Source of the DNA: Gossypium raimondii
Lineage: Eukaryota > Streptophyta > Magnoliopsida > Malvales > Malvaceae
Direction of reading: 5' to 3'
Length of the DNA: 64,000 nucleotides
Assembly: GCF_025698545.1 (NCBI RefSeq)
Contig: NC_068576.1
Coordinates: 50,688,390-50,752,389 of the forward strand
The notes below the pieces were generated by a model. It did not search any database and was not told the origin of the DNA. It worked only from the letters and a program-made list of their open reading frames with translations. A program made the translations under genes and the position numbers. This document shows positions 11,561 through 24,541 of the stretch, one piece after another (within the stretch, counting starts at the first letter, position 1; every line of letters starts with the position of its first letter).

Positions 11561-14500
11561 ATATTAGTTAAACACTAGCCAAGTCTGAAATTACAGTATT
11601 GCTAAAATAAACCTGTGATGTATTTGAAAGTAGTTAATATTAAATATTGTGTATATCTTTCTCTATAAATCACCAAATTTATGAATGATATTAAATGCCT
11701 TTGTTACAAATGTAGATCATATCATACATATCCTATAGTTATTTTATGAAAAACTGTATAATTTTATATAACCATATATTAATTAACGCATATTGTCATC
11801 ATCATATGATTGTTTTTAAAATGAATGGTTATTATATACATTATTTATTTTATCACAAGCATTCTATTCACTTATTTAAATGAAATTTTTAAAATTAAAA
11901 TGATAATTTTAAAATAAACAAAAATTCGTTCATTCAATTAAAATAATATGTAAAATGAACTTTTAAGGTAAAATAGAGATTTATAGCTTTCGGAATGGCT
12001 AAATTCCTTTTAAACCCATTCATGTTTGTTAAATTGTGTAAAGGCCTCAACATTATTCTTTAATCACAATTCAAGTCTTCATTGTTTTGAACTTTTCTAG
12101 AATTAAGAAATCCTTTTACTAAAATCAATCAACTTTCAATAAAAATCGAATAAAATATTTAAGTAATTATAAAATTTATTTTGTTGAAAATAATTATTAT
12201 TGTTATGTTCCAAAGTCCAATTTCATAAATAAATATGATAATAGAAAATATATTTTTAATTTTGATTACAATATTAGTAAATTTATATATATATATATAT
12301 TTACAAAAAAGAATTAAATAATACGTACAACAAACCTATGCTATGCATCACACATGAAGAAAACTAGTTTTATATATCTTAAAAGACAAAGAGAGAGAGA
12401 CAGCGGTCCAACTGAAAAGCCACGGATTGCATCATGAAAACATGTTTGGTTCGAGTTATCAAATTGAATTCGAGTATTTTAGTAAATGTAGATTCTTTTA
12501 AATCATTTAAAAATGAGAAGAAATAATTAAGTTATAGTGGAAGAAAATTGATGTTTAAATAAAAACAAGGTTGGGAAATTGAATTTGGGTTTGGAGAAAT
12601 GGGAGCATAGCTTTTTGATTTTGGGGTTGGGGATGTACAACTTAGTCAACAATTCAAAACACATGGATTTGAATTCAAGCTGTTTGATCAGTCAAAGACA
12701 TATAATATTAAATCCGTTGAATTCAGTGCAACATCTTATTTGCATTTCATCCCCTAATCCCCCATCAACACTTATTAATTGTTTCACCCACAGTCTACTC
12801 AATCTTCTCCAAAAAAGGAAATCTGAAATTCTTCCTCAATTCGTACGTTATAACCATTTAAATAATAGGAGAGTGTTAATTTACAAGTTCCATTTCATCA
12901 GTAGACCAAATAACCAATTTCCCCACTAACATATAAATTGTTCTTTTAGAAAATACATGTCTAAGCCTAATCTCTTCATCTCAATGTGTCATATTCTTCT
13001 TCCAATCACAATCTTAACTAAAATATTTATTGTTAACTATGTTGGTGTTGGTGTGGCAATGCGCGAGTGTTTAAAAACTTAACATTTTAGTTAAAAAATA
13101 ACAATACTCAATTCTTTTTGAAAGATTATTAGTTAAATTCAACTCTTTTAAAAGGATAACCGAATTTAACTCAAAAATAAGAATGGGTAAATTTATCATT
13201 ACGCAATTGTTAAATTGGTTTCTAACAGTTTAAGAAAAACAGCTACAAAAATGAAGAGTTAATTGTCAAACTATGACTCTAATTTTAAAATATTCTAATT
13301 ATGCCTTCAAACTATTAATGTTATATCAATAAGGTTATTTCATTATGAAAATCGTTAATTTAACCGATGAAATGACATGTCAAATCTTATACACTAAAAT
13401 TAAAATAAAATTATAAAGAAATAGAGCTTTACCACACACATTTTAAAAGTAAAAGAATGATAAAGCATTTGTAGGAGCTTGAAAACCTTAAATTATGCTG
13501 TGTAAAATTTGATGTAACATTGATAATTAAATTAATAATTTGAATTGAAAAGGAAGTAAAAATATAGTTATATATACATAAAATAAAGAAAAGGAATGGA
13601 AAAATGAAGTGAGGTGAGGTGAATATACTCATACAAGTTGTTTATTGACTTTTAGAAACAACGTGGTCGAAATCCAATATTATTGAGTCAAAAAAGTACT
13701 ATTATTTATCTTATAATTTAACTAATCAAGCTTCAACGTGAAACTAGATTCACTCATTTTAAATACACCAATTTGATACACAACCTCTAACATCATTTCT
13801 TTTTCTAACTAAAACATTTTTTCGGTGCAACCCTTTTTTTCTTTCTTTCTACTGATTTTAACGTAAAAATTTGACTTCGCATATCTACCACTCATTTCAA
13901 CTTGGGAATCTTATTCTTATATATGCATTATAACCTCCAATTAAAATCAAGTGATTGGTAGATTGGTGGTAATTTTTTTTTATTCCACAATAAATTCTTA
14001 ATCTTTATTTTTTAACATTTTACTATATTTCTATAGAACACTTGTCAACCCCCTAACTCTAGTTATGGAGTCTAAAAATTCTACCGGTAGTATACCAATT
14101 ACCAAATATTTTCTCATACTTTAAGGGTGCATTTAGATGGACAATAAGATTGGCTCGGATGAGAGATGAAATTAAAATGTATTTGAATTCAAACGCAATT
14201 GCGGCGAGAAAAAATTAGAATAAAATTGGCAAATAATGCATATTTGGATCATTTGAAATTATTAACAATATATTATATTTATAATAAAATAATAGTATAG
14301 TACAACACTTTTATCTTTACCTTTATTGTTTTATTTTTCTAAAACATTAATAACTATTTTGGAATGATATTGGACGTATATAAACTAATTGTTTTATAAG
14401 TATTTATTATGTTAAATAATATTTTTATTGAATAAATTATTAAGATGTAAAGTGCACAAAACATAGACATTTCACTAATCCTGCACGTAAAAAAACCAGA

Positions 14501-15094
14501 AAGAAAGGGACAAAGTCGTAAAATGGGTGTGGTCCAGTGATACTGTAACTGTTACCACAGATAAATTGAGAAGCGATTGCTCAAACACACCACACTCGTG
14601 TCATCTAAAGGTTAAAATTTAGCATAAAAAATTGGAGGGGAAAGCCAATTCCCTGCCCCCTCTGCATGCCATTTTTTAATTTGTGTAACCAACTTAGCAT
14701 TGATATTAGAAACAGGTTGAGGGTGTAATATATATCATATAATAAAAGAATGAAGAACAAATAAATTGATATATAAATAAATGATACACTTAGAAGATTT
14801 TATTATCAAAACTTAACTTAATTTGCACAATCTTCTGCCATTTTTATTTTTATATTTTAATTTCTTAATTATTATTATATCAATTTTAGTTGTACGATTA
14901 AGCATGTGATGTAGGGGGCACGGAGGGGGGCAGAAGATTTGCATTCATCCGAAACTGTTAACATTGCCAATGATTTGGGAGCAGAGACTCTAATGTAATG
15001 GATTAAGTGCTGATTGGTTGTTTAGTTACTGGGGCGTGGAATGTTTATAAAATCTAAGGGGCCCTCCTCCACTATAATCTTCCCTTTTTACTTT
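11561..15094. other. intergenic, no gene supported
   Basis: Long AT-rich stretch. An open frame of 116 codons at 12579-12929 (+) has no recognisable domain and lies in ordinary AT-rich sequence, so I do not call it a gene. Around 14127 a GGGTGCATTTAGATGG phrase suggests a MITE end, but no partner end was found. Confidence 0.45.
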
Positions 15095-16402
15095 GGGTAA
15101 ACTATCAAAATAGTCACTTTTGTTTGCCTTAGGTTACATTTTAGTCACTTATGTTTGAAATGTTACGTTTTAGTCACTTACGTTATCATGTTGTAACATT
15201 TTAGTCACTGGGTTGTTAATTATCGACAATGGTGTAACGGTAAGTTGATGTGGCACGTTAAATCATCATTTCAAACCAAAATTTTAGGTTAAATTCTACA
15301 ATTGGTCCCTATATTTTTTCATTTTCAACAATTTAAAATTTTTCTTTTATGTTCTTCTAATTTTTTTTCCATTCTCCTATGCTTCTCCCTCTATTTTCCT
15401 CCCTTCTTCATTTCTTTTAACATAGTTTTTCTATGCTTTCCATCTATAACTAGTCCACAAGCTCGCCTCACTCGAAATATTTAACTTGTTCAAAAAAATA
15501 AAACATAGAAAAACTACGTTGAAAGAAATGGAGAAGGAGGAAAACAAAGGAGAAGCATAAGAGAATGGAAAAGAAAGAAAGTTAAAAACCATAAAAGAAA
15601 AAATTAATTGCCGATAAAATATTTTACGTAAAATGATTTACGGAAAATGTTTTACTTTTCGTAAAATGATTTCTTGGAAAATATTTTACGGTGTTTGATT
15701 GAATCATGTAAAATATTTTCTGCGCTTAGCGATTTTTTGAAAATATTTTTCGGAAAAGTTGTTTTACATATATTAATATATATTAATAAATTTTATATTT
15801 TAAATTATTTTTACATATATTGCAATGATTTATTTATAATAATACTCAATTATTAAGCTACAATATTAATCGTTATAAATTGAAAAAACTAATATCAAAT
15901 AAATTATTTGTAATTGTGTTAAAAAACAAGTATTGAATAATTAAAAAACAAGTTCTTGGAAAATCGATAAATGTAGCGGTTTTCTCTAGGAAATGAAGGA
16001 AGGAATGAAGGAGGCGATAGAGAGGAGAGCACGGAAAATGTAACCCATTTTCCCTTGTTTTGGAGTTCATTTTCCAAATGGAAAATGTTTTCCTCCAATC
16101 AAATGCTGGAAAAGTTGGAAATGATTTTCCGGAAAATCAATTCCGTCAATCAAACAGACCCTAAATTGCTCCAAATGAAAAAATATAGGGATCGATTGTA
16201 TAAATTAACCTAGAATTTTTGTTTGAAATGATGATTTAACGTGCCACATCGGTTCTTCATTACACCGCTTAATGAAACTAACGGCTCAGTGACTAAAATG
16301 TTACAACGTGATAACATAAGTGACTAAAACGTAACATTTCAAACATAAGTGACTAAAATGTAACCTAAGCCAAACAAAAGTGACTATTTTGGTAGTTTAC
16401 CC
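15095..16402. mobile_element. foldback MULE (non-autonomous), 1.3 kb
   Basis: It begins GGGTAAACTATCAAAATAGT and ends with the near-perfect complement ACTATTTTGGTAGTTTACCC. Flanking TTTTACTTT at 15086-15094 and at 16403-16411 is a perfect 9-bp target duplication, diagnostic of Mutator-like elements. Inverted arms of about 240 bp contain repeated TTTTAGTCACTTA phrases. The arms continue inward (15330-15440 against about 15500-15605), so the original element was almost all palindrome; the right arm was later split by another insertion. No transposase. Confidence 0.85.
15612..16163. mobile_element. insertion inside the right arm of the foldback MULE
   Basis: The left MULE arm runs continuously through TTGGTCCCTATATTTTTTCA into CAACAATTTAAAATTTTTC, but its complement in the right arm is broken between about 15611 and 16163. 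Short AATTG repeats lie at both breakpoints. The insert is rich in GGAAAAT/ATTTTCC phrases and ends with TCAATCAAACAGACCC, a pattern common in plant hAT-like MITEs. The class is a guess; the interruption itself is clear. Confidence 0.6.
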
Positions 16403-16542
16403 TTTTACTTTTTCCTAAAAATAATAGAATTATGGCTACAATGAAAGTATATGTAAAGATGAGGGGCCAAATATAAATTTGTTAGACAATCCGCTTTGGA
16501 AGCTTATATTGTTTATCCTGGAAGCTCTGCTTCTTCTTCCCT

Positions 16543-16550
16543 TATAAATA
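16543..16550 (+). promoter_or_regulatory. TATA box of the ERF gene
   Basis: TATAAATA lies about 105 bp before the ERF start codon, leaving room for a 5' leader of roughly 75-80 bases. Confidence 0.6.
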
Positions 16551-16655
16551 CGAATCCACCACGCTCCCCATTTTCCACTCAAATCCATCAGTTTCCCCTT
16601 TTTTTAGTCTCCAACTTCCATTTCTCTTGTCGGTGTTGATATCATAAATACCAAA

Positions 16656-17366
16656 ATGGCATGTTCTGAAGAAACATCAGCCCAGTTAGAACTTATCAGG
16701 CAACATCTCTTTACTGATTTTGCTTCCATGGAAACTCCACCACCCTTCTATCAACTCTCAAATTCCGAGTCATCTCATGTTTATAGCCCGACCCGGTTAA
16801 AACAATCGAGTCTCAGCCAACGTCGTCCTTCTATTAACGTTATGATCCCACCCACAAGTTTTAACATAGGCCCAAACCCGGTTCCAGATTCGGCTGCGGT
16901 GGCGGTTGAATCATACGAGAAAAGTCATTATAGAGGTGTCAGAAGACGACCATGGGGGAAGTTTGCGGCTGAAATTAGAGACCCTAACAAGAAAGGGGCA
17001 AGGGTTTGGCTTGGAACATTTGACACCGCCATAGAAGCGGCAAAAGCATATGATAGAGCTGCCTTTAAGCTACGCGGTAGCAAAGCTATACTGAATTTTC
17101 CTCATGAAGCTGGAAAATCAAATTTCTCAGAGTCAGGGAAAAGGAGGAGAAATGAAGAGGAAGGAGAAGGAGAAAAGAGAGTGAGCCTGTTGGAGTCCAA
17201 AGCAGGGAGAAGAGAGGAGGAGGTAACGGTGGCAGAATGTGGAACGCCGTCGAATCAGACGGGGATCGGGGATAATGAAGATATAAATGAAATATTCGGC
17301 GGCCCACTCTTATCACCCTTATCATCGTTTCCATGGTTCGGGTATTCCAGGCTTGAGGTTATGTAA
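16656..17366 (+). CDS. AP2/ERF transcription factor, group IX-like
   Basis: A 236-residue, intronless nuclear transcription factor of the ERF subfamily, expected to bind GCC-box promoters in ethylene, jasmonate or defence responses. One AP2 domain spans residues about 91-149 ([19 protein letters not shown], then [20 protein letters not shown], ending LNFPHE). The AEIRD and WLGTFDTA segments carry the alanine and aspartate typical of ERF rather than DREB proteins. The N-terminus has the [12 protein letters not shown] motif seen in group IX members (ERF1/ERF2/ERF13/ERF5 kin). A basic, glutamate-rich linker (162-190) may hold the nuclear signal, and an acidic segment (206-213) may activate. Lack of introns is usual in this family. 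Start chosen at the first ATG after the TATA box. A polyadenylation-like AATAAATAAA lies at 17488. The exact orthologue is not assigned. Confidence 0.93.
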   Translation: MACSEETSAQLELIRQHLFTDFASMETPPPFYQLSNSESSHVYSPTRLKQSSLSQRRPSINVMIPPTSFNIGPNPVPDSAAVAVESYEKSHYRGVRRRPWGKFAAEIRDPNKKGARVWLGTFDTAIEAAKAYDRAAFKLRGSKAILNFPHEAGKSNFSESGKRRRNEEEGEGEKRVSLLESKAGRREEEVTVAECGTPSNQTGIGDNEDINEIFGGPLLSPLSSFPWFGYSRLEVM

Positions 17367-17487
17367 AAGCTTAGCAAGGAATGTGGCTGTGTTTACTTTT
17401 TAAGTGTTTAGTAATGAGTAGGGATGGGATGCCTAAAGCCTAAGCATTTTCAGATCAAATTGCATTTGTTCTTTCTTCTGTTTACTT

Positions 17488-17497
17488 AATAAATAAA
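17488..17497 (+). terminator. polyadenylation signal of the ERF gene
   Basis: AATAAATAAA lies 122 bases after the stop codon, a normal distance for a plant near-upstream element. Confidence 0.5.
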
Positions 17498-19888
17498 ATT
17501 GTCTTCTCCTCTTCTTTGCCCATTGCTTTAACATTAAAGATTAGAATCCATTTCCTGATATTTTTGGACTACTACCTTCTTCAATGCAGTGTGTTTCACA
17601 AATTTAGGCTGTGGATGACACTAGTGTAGTGTAGTGTAGTGTGTTTGACCAATTGAGTGCCGTAATTTTTCAAATGCTGCTATAAGGCCCAGTTTGTTGA
17701 CTGGACCACCCATTTTAAGATTTGTTTTCCTTCTATCTTCTATTAAAAAAACATTATTTTAGTTTATTGATTAAATAAATATAAAACTAACATTATTACA
17801 AGGAAATTAAATGTACTCATGAGTAATATTTATAGGAACCGACAAAGGCATGTAACTATTGTATACCAAAAAGAAGATGTTTAAATTCATCACTTTTTAA
17901 GACCACTGAATTTTGTGAATTTACGCTTGACTTGGATGAATGTGTTACTCATCACTAACTGATTTTTTTTTTTGTAAGTTAACGTGTTCTTTAGGGATTG
18001 TGTAGATAATGGTTAAAATAAAATAAATACTAAAGAGGTAGGAGAATGAATCTGCTTTCTACAAATCTCAGGAGAAACCCATAATTCTAATTTCATAAAA
18101 AGTTGCAAAAGAAAAATCATATTTTAGATGGGATACAAATTCTAGAGGTAGTTGCCTTTTCTTAAAAAATTCACTACTAAGTTATACAGTTTGGGTGAAA
18201 ATATGAGTTCGAAAAATAAGTTTTAGAAAAATAATAAGGCTTATTTTTTAAATGGGCCAACCCTTGAATAGGATATTTTGTTTGCCCAATTCAAATCAAC
18301 CTATTTTTTTTTACTGTTTTGTCACCATTTCATTATTATATTGCTACTATTTTGTTGTTATTGTTTGGATATTTTATAACTCTTCTTTTATTGTTAATTT
18401 TGCTACTATTTGAGTCATTTGCTTGCTAAGTTGCAATTATATTAGTGTTAATTAAGTATAAAAACTTTTTTAATTTATTTTTAATTTGTTGAGAAACATT
18501 TATTTTAATATTTTTAGTGTATTTGATGTATTATGTTTTTTAAATTTATTTTTATATAAAAAATTAATACAAGTGGGTTGTATCGGACTCAGGTTTAGTA
18601 TTTTTAATCTAGGTCGGACTTGGGTGAAATTTCAGGTCCATTATTTGGGTTAGACTGGATTCGGGCCTAGAAAACGAGCCTAAAATTTTACATTGACCCA
18701 ATCCGACCTAGGTTCAGTTCTTATGTTGTCCTAAAGGGGGAAAATGTATCAGCATTCCGCCCCCCCCCCCAAATGAAAAAATCTTCATTTAGACCCTTTA
18801 TAATTTATAAAATTTTAAACTAATAGTGGTAAAAATTATACTTTAACTTCCCAAAAATGATAAAAATTTGATTTAATCCCCTAAAAATTATAAAGATATA
18901 GACTATTAAAATGATGAAATTACAATTTAATTCCAGCCAAAATTTTTTTGACTCTACCATTGACGGGAGGATGTAAAAATCTAGGTTGGCAAATGTGAAG
19001 GATGTTTATTGTTTAGCTTATTAAAGTCCTTGGAAAGCTACTAAATCGTATCTATAAAGAAAGAGAGCATATAATTTTATGTAGGTAAAAAGAAGACAGA
19101 TTGGTCTTAAAATGTAGTAAAATACAATAAGAGGGAAAATGTAGTGTTCCTTGAATTTTGTGTGGGTTTGTTGTTAGGGTTTTAAATAACAAAGGAAATA
19201 TGATTTATGTATTATTGATTTGAAAATATACAATTACCATTGCTTGCATATTAATGGCTATAAAATTACTTTGGAAAAATTATTGCCAGACTATATATTG
19301 AAAACGTTTTGCAGATTGCTTGCCTTCTTTTTAGATAATATTAGTGTAAGTTACTGTTTGAAAATGTTGTAATATTTTTAAAAATAACTTCAAATAATTT
19401 AAATATGCATATATTTACAAATTTTATTCAATATTTTTAATCCAAACACATAAATTTTGATGTCAATGCGATGATAATTAATCTCATCAAAAGGCGCATA
19501 GATGGACCAAAAATAGAAACTATCAAGAAATTAGTAACCAGAAGCTTCAAAGTTCCAATTATTGACTAATTTGGTCCAAAGAAACAGTAATTTGTTAACA
19601 TGGAAAAAAGAAACTAGAAAGTGATAAAATGGTTATAAATCTTAACCATTAAATCAACGGGCTTTTCATTTTTATCCGTATTCATCCTTCTTAGGGGAGA
19701 GAATTAATGAATGAACTGCTGACTTAATTGCCCTTGTCATAGCCATCTTTACCAACCAATGTGAGTACTGATCCATTCAACTGCAACCAATGGGAATTCG
19801 AGCAATAACTTAACAGTCGACAAATACAGTGAGGTAGCGCATTAATCTTCTTTGCTCATATGATGTGTATCTCAAACACCAAAAGGTT
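17498..19888. other. intergenic with dispersed repeat copy
   Basis: About 18230-18725 is a plus-strand copy of the dispersed repeat that is also seen, reverse-complemented and split, at 9640-11560 and again at 52020-52440. A C10 run lies near 18763. No gene recognised. Confidence 0.6.
18230..18725 (+). repeat. dispersed repeat, uninterrupted copy
   Basis: Shares TTTACTGTTTTGTCACCATT..., TATTGCTACTATTTTGTTGT, TTGCTTGCTAAGTTGCAA and AAACATTTATTTTAATATTT (as local phrases) with the 9640-11560 copy in reverse complement. It ends in GC-richer GGTCGGACTTGGGT-type text. It serves as the empty-site reference for the solo LTR at 9946. Confidence 0.7.
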
Positions 19889-22679
19889 TCATGTAAGAAA
19901 ATGGTCAATCATATGTTGGATGACATCTGAACCTTCTATATGCATAACTTCATCTTTAACCTGCAAAACTCCGCTCAGTAAGAACTTCTGACTGCATATA
20001 TGACCGGATAAACTTTTATCAACTCCAGAAAGAGAGAGAACCTGTATAACACTATGAGCAGCAAATCTCTGTCTACTGCTCTGAAAACTAACATCTATTT
20101 TTTCCCATGAAACTCGGGATAGGCCTCTCACAAGTTCCTCTGCACAACATTATCCAATTAACGGAATTATGAAAACCACTAAAAGAAAGTAAACTTAGCA
20201 AAAGTATAATTTCTATTTTCTTCACAATCAAAAGTTATGCACATATACCTTCTAGCTTGTCGGATGAGCCATCATCCTCTATTGAAATAGTTGCATGCTG
20301 ATCAGCATCACAGGCCTTGCAGTGTTCTTCATACACGATATGTGGATATGTTTCATTTAGAGACTCCTCCCACTAATAACAATACAGGTTTTTGCTCATC
20401 AGCTTCAACCCCAAAAAGTAGCAAACGTGAAGTCAAATGAAAAGCTTCACAAAGATGATAATACCTTTGGCAGTTCACTGTCTCGTCTTATTGATGAGGT
20501 TCTCCAGCCCACAATATCTTTACAATATTTCATTAATGGAAACAAATAAAATCAAATTAACCAAAATCTGGAGAAGTTATTAAAGTCACACAGAAAATGT
20601 AAATTGGATACGGTCATAGGCCACATTGGAATACAGAACACGGCGTTTGAATGTACGTAATGCAGACCTGCATAGATGAATTCACTACTATTTCAGTCAT
20701 TCTACAGATTCAGAACAAAAAAGTATGACATTTCGAGTAACTTTACATAAAAAGAAATCTAGACATCAGGGAAAGTTGCATACATGAAATAGAACTCATC
20801 ATAATCATCCAGCATCCGCTTAAGCAGCGGTGGCTTTCCTTCATCATCATCAGTAAGAAAAAGGTGTCGACCTGTTCTCCTAAATATCCAATGAATAACA
20901 CAACTAGCAGCTTTCTCAAAAGCAGGTACTCCAAAAAGAAATGGTACCTGGAAACAAATATTTTAGTGACCAATAAGCAAAGACAATCCAACAACAGCTA
21001 CTATCCTTGACATACTGAAATGGATGACAGATAGTGTGTTGCATAGAAAGCAACGCAAGTCAACAAATGAAAGCATCTTATCTTACAACAAATAAACTAC
21101 TGCAGTAAAGAAAACTCATCTACTAAACTAAAATTCATTCAGAAGCAACAAATAAGTTACACTCTGAAATCACCATATAGGCATATACAAAAGCCTGTAA
21201 TGTTGGAATAAACTCCTGCGACATAGCAATCTTTGAGTGAGTGCAAGTACTTGCACCTGATACATAGCAAAAGAGAAGAATAATTTATTTTGGCTATTAT
21301 ATGCATAAACATTTGTCAATACAAAAAACATACCTGCTTATTACCCCTTGAACCAAGATGAGGAGATACAACTGTGATAAAGTTCATAGCCTCCAAGCCA
21401 CCAATTGTACCCCTCTGTTCCTCCTTGCATCCATCACCTGATTTATCCTCTTTAACTTCTTCCTTAGGTGGTCTATAGAGCCTCCCAATTGCGTATCTTG
21501 CCACCAATCCTCCAACAGAATGTGCAACAAAAGAGATCTTGCACAAATTTGGTTTTTCTTGAATTACCTCAAGGACCTAGCATTCAAACATTTTTTCTCG
21601 ATAACATATTGGAATATGAAACTGATAGTCCTGTAATATAATAAATTTCACTGGTTTCGATGACCTAAATAGGACATTATCAAATATTGCTAACCTCCTT
21701 TGCTAGTCGTTCACCCATTACATCCACACCATCTAAAGTCAGCTTAGACATATTCCGTTCACTGCCTGCAGAACACATTAATCAACAAAGTGAAATCAAG
21801 CAGAAGTACTCTAGCTAGAAACTTAGATATCATCATTGTTGATCTCAAAAACTTCAAAATGAATAAAACAATTTCTAAAAAAACATGTATAAAAGTGAGG
21901 TTTTGGAGCAATGAAGAAAATAAAATTAATGGTGTTTGATGCCACTATGAATGCATTAATGGACTCATCATCCCCGGCAATCTAAGGGGATATGAACAAT
22001 TGGAAGGAAAGGGGAAAGCCTTTTTTTTTTTTTTCCCTCTGTTAAAAAAAGGTGCCTAAAAGAATGCTACTTACAATGGACAAATACTTTATCCGGTAGC
22101 CTTTTAACAAATTGCTCAGCTCCGAATTTCCAATCTGAAGAACTGCACAAGCAACCATAAAACCAGGGCCAAAACCATTTCAGTAGAATTTTTAATACTA
22201 ATAATCCTATAAAAATCACTAATAGAACTTAAACACAATTTATCATCACAGAATTGAAAACAAAGATATTGGTGCTACAGGCAAAAGTCAAACACTGCCA
22301 AATTTTCAATTCAAATCCAACATTTGTTGAGTTAATCTCAAAATCACGAAATTTTAATTTAATCACTTCAAATCAGACCGATCACAATCAAACCAAGCTC
22401 AAAAACATGTGTATAATACAAAGTTAAGCATCCACTAAACTAATTCAAGCCTCCAAAATCCAACTCAGGAGAAGGAAGGTAAATTAAATTAAATATCTCA
22501 AAATTCTTAACAAAAAAAGTTTAAGAAGAAAAAGAAAGGCACCTGCCGAGGATCCCGTGGACCATGATAACAAGATGATCAGCTGATGAAGAATCGGAAC
22601 CTTTACAACTCCAAACATCTCGACTCCCATTCGCGGACTCCGAGGAGCAAACTCCGTCGGCGGCGACGCCGTTTTGCAT
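19889..22679 (-). CDS. DUF676 lipase/serine esterase-like protein
   Basis: Alpha/beta-hydrolase of the plant DUF676 (ROG1/YOR059C-like) group; substrate unknown, lipid or ester hydrolysis inferred from the fold. Exons on the minus strand: 22679-22543, 22142-22075, 21765-21695, 21576-21334, 20947-20784, 20667-20612, 20517-20465, 20372-20249, 20139-20042, 19960-19889. All junctions are GT-AG, phases agree, and the product is 361 residues. Visible landmarks: LVIMVHGILG (36-45, oxyanion HG), FVAHSVGGLVARYAIGR (108-124) with the presumed nucleophile S112 in an AHSVG elbow, VVSPHLGSRG, and a C-terminal MIDHFLT. The first ATG before MQNGVAADG was chosen. No signal peptide or transmembrane span is obvious. 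The last intron (19961-20041) is 81 nt, divisible by three and open, so retention would add 27 residues without a stop. Confidence 0.9.
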
Positions 22680-23458
22680 CTTTAATTACTTTAAATTATA
22701 TATATTCTCAGCCCCGTTCAACGGCGGCTAATAATAAGTAAAAAAACTAACGACAAAAATCAAGCATTTGAAGAATCTCGAGAAAAGAAGTTGAGAAAGA
22801 GAGAGAAAGCGCTAGAACAAAACAGATGAGAGATGTGAGAGTTACTATGAAATTAAAAATAAAAAGAAAATTTATGAGTGCAAAAGAAAGAAGGAAAAAC
22901 CTTAACGCGAAGGAAAGCGTAGTAGCGATGGACTCTACCAATAGGAAAACTTTCAAACGCTAGCAACCAAATTTATGATTCTACAAATATGAGAAACAAA
23001 TCCTATTTAACCTCAAATTATCTAAGTAAAATCACAAAATTTAAAGTTTGTGTTAGTTAATATTGAAGCAATCTTCTCTCCAAATTAGGAGAACTTGGTG
23101 ATGTAGAATACTTCTAAGGCAGCCAAGTGGCAAATTAATTTTTTGACATATTTTTAATCCTAACCCTATTTAAAAAAATTTCCATTGCTTCATTCCTTCT
23201 AAAAGATTCATGGTTTCATCTCTTCCAATTTTTTATTAAAATTTATCTTCCAACATTACCTACTATATTTATAATATTTTATTATTTAGTTTTTAAATAA
23301 TAATAATACTTATATAATCAAATATAATATAATTTATTTATGTTGCATCTTTTGAAATTACATCCGATTAAAGATTCTACTAAATCTAAATAAAGATTCA
23401 TATTATGATGTGAAGCAAGAAAGTTGGACTGTCACATTGTTGTTCAAATCAAGTTTAG
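22680..23458. other. promoter side of the lipase gene and intergenic
   Basis: 22680-22960 is probably the 5' leader and promoter of the minus-strand lipase gene. 22960-23458 is AT-rich with no gene; its right end runs into the Helitron helicase relic. Confidence 0.5.
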
Positions 23459-23837
23459 TCATTTGGAGGAAGAACATTTCTATTAGGGGTGATTTTCGTC
23501 AAATTCTTCTAATTGTGCCATGAGGTAGTAGATCTAACCTTGTCTCATAGAACTATTCATATGAGGTTGGGTGGTGGTATAATGATTCTTCATCGGATGA
23601 ATATTCAAATATTAGAATACCATACAGTTCTTTTATTAGAAGAAATTTCAATTCATTTCATGACAACATATCTTAAAAGATCATGCTATACTGTCAACTA
23701 CAAATGAAATTGTCGACGAACTCAATAATTACATGCTTATTAGTATTCTAGGTGAATCTTAAACACATCTAGGTATAGATAGAATTGCACCATCGAATTC
23801 AAATGTTGAACAAGAATCTATTTTTACTACACCAGAA

Positions 23838-24290
23838 CAGGTTTTTAGTGGCGTTTTTTTAGGCCTTTAGCGGCGCTTTTTAACGCCACTAAAGGCATTT
23901 GCGGCGCTTTAAGAAGCGCCACAAAAAATGCCGCTAACGACAACGTCGCTAACTTTTGCGGCGCTTACAAAAAAAACGCCGCTAAAGATCATGTTCTTTA
24001 GTGGCGCTAAGGAAATAAACGCCGCTAAAGATCATGTTCTTTAGCGGCGCTTATGAAAAAACGCCGCTATAGATTATGTTCTTTAGCGGCGCTTAGGAAA
24101 AACGCCGTTAAAGATCATGTTCTTTAGCGGCGCTTAGGAAAAAAACGCCGCTAAAAGTAATGTTCTATAGCGGCGCTTGGTCAAAAAAGCCGCTAATAGT
24201 AGTGTTCTTTAGCGGCGCTTATTTCACAAACGCCACTATTTGATATGACTTTTAGCGACGCTTTTTTAAAAAACGCCACTAATTTTGGAA
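23838..24290. repeat. left subterminal GCGGCG/CGCCGC array
   Basis: About eight cycles of TTTAGCGGCGCTT...AAACGCCGCTAAAG, each a hairpin-like pair of inverted 10-mers a few bases apart, spaced about 60-65 bp. Such arrays bind TNPA-like proteins in En/Spm elements; binding here is inferred. Confidence 0.85.
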
Positions 24291-24541
24291 TTTTTTTAAA
24301 ATAAAATTTTCTGTTTTTTTCAGCCCTCCTGCAACAACAAATCAAAAGCAACCAGATCTAAACTAACCAAAAACAATAAATGTATATAATATTTCAAATT
24401 AAATGACTAAAATAATATTAATTGATATAAATAAAAGTGAATTCATACTTTTCTTTACAAAATGTTAAAAGTTAAAATGATAAAATATTTATGCAATATA
24501 CACTATGATTGGCGGAAGTTATGATCTTTGAAACATCTTCA

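Noticed and set aside
12579-12929. 116-codon open frame in an intergenic region
   Set aside because: No domain, no splice or promoter context, composition like the AT-rich surroundings.
23838-24290. Regular repeats with spacers, CRISPR-like at first glance
   Set aside because: The units are inverted pairs near a CACTA terminus in a plant genome; this is a subterminal transposase-binding array.
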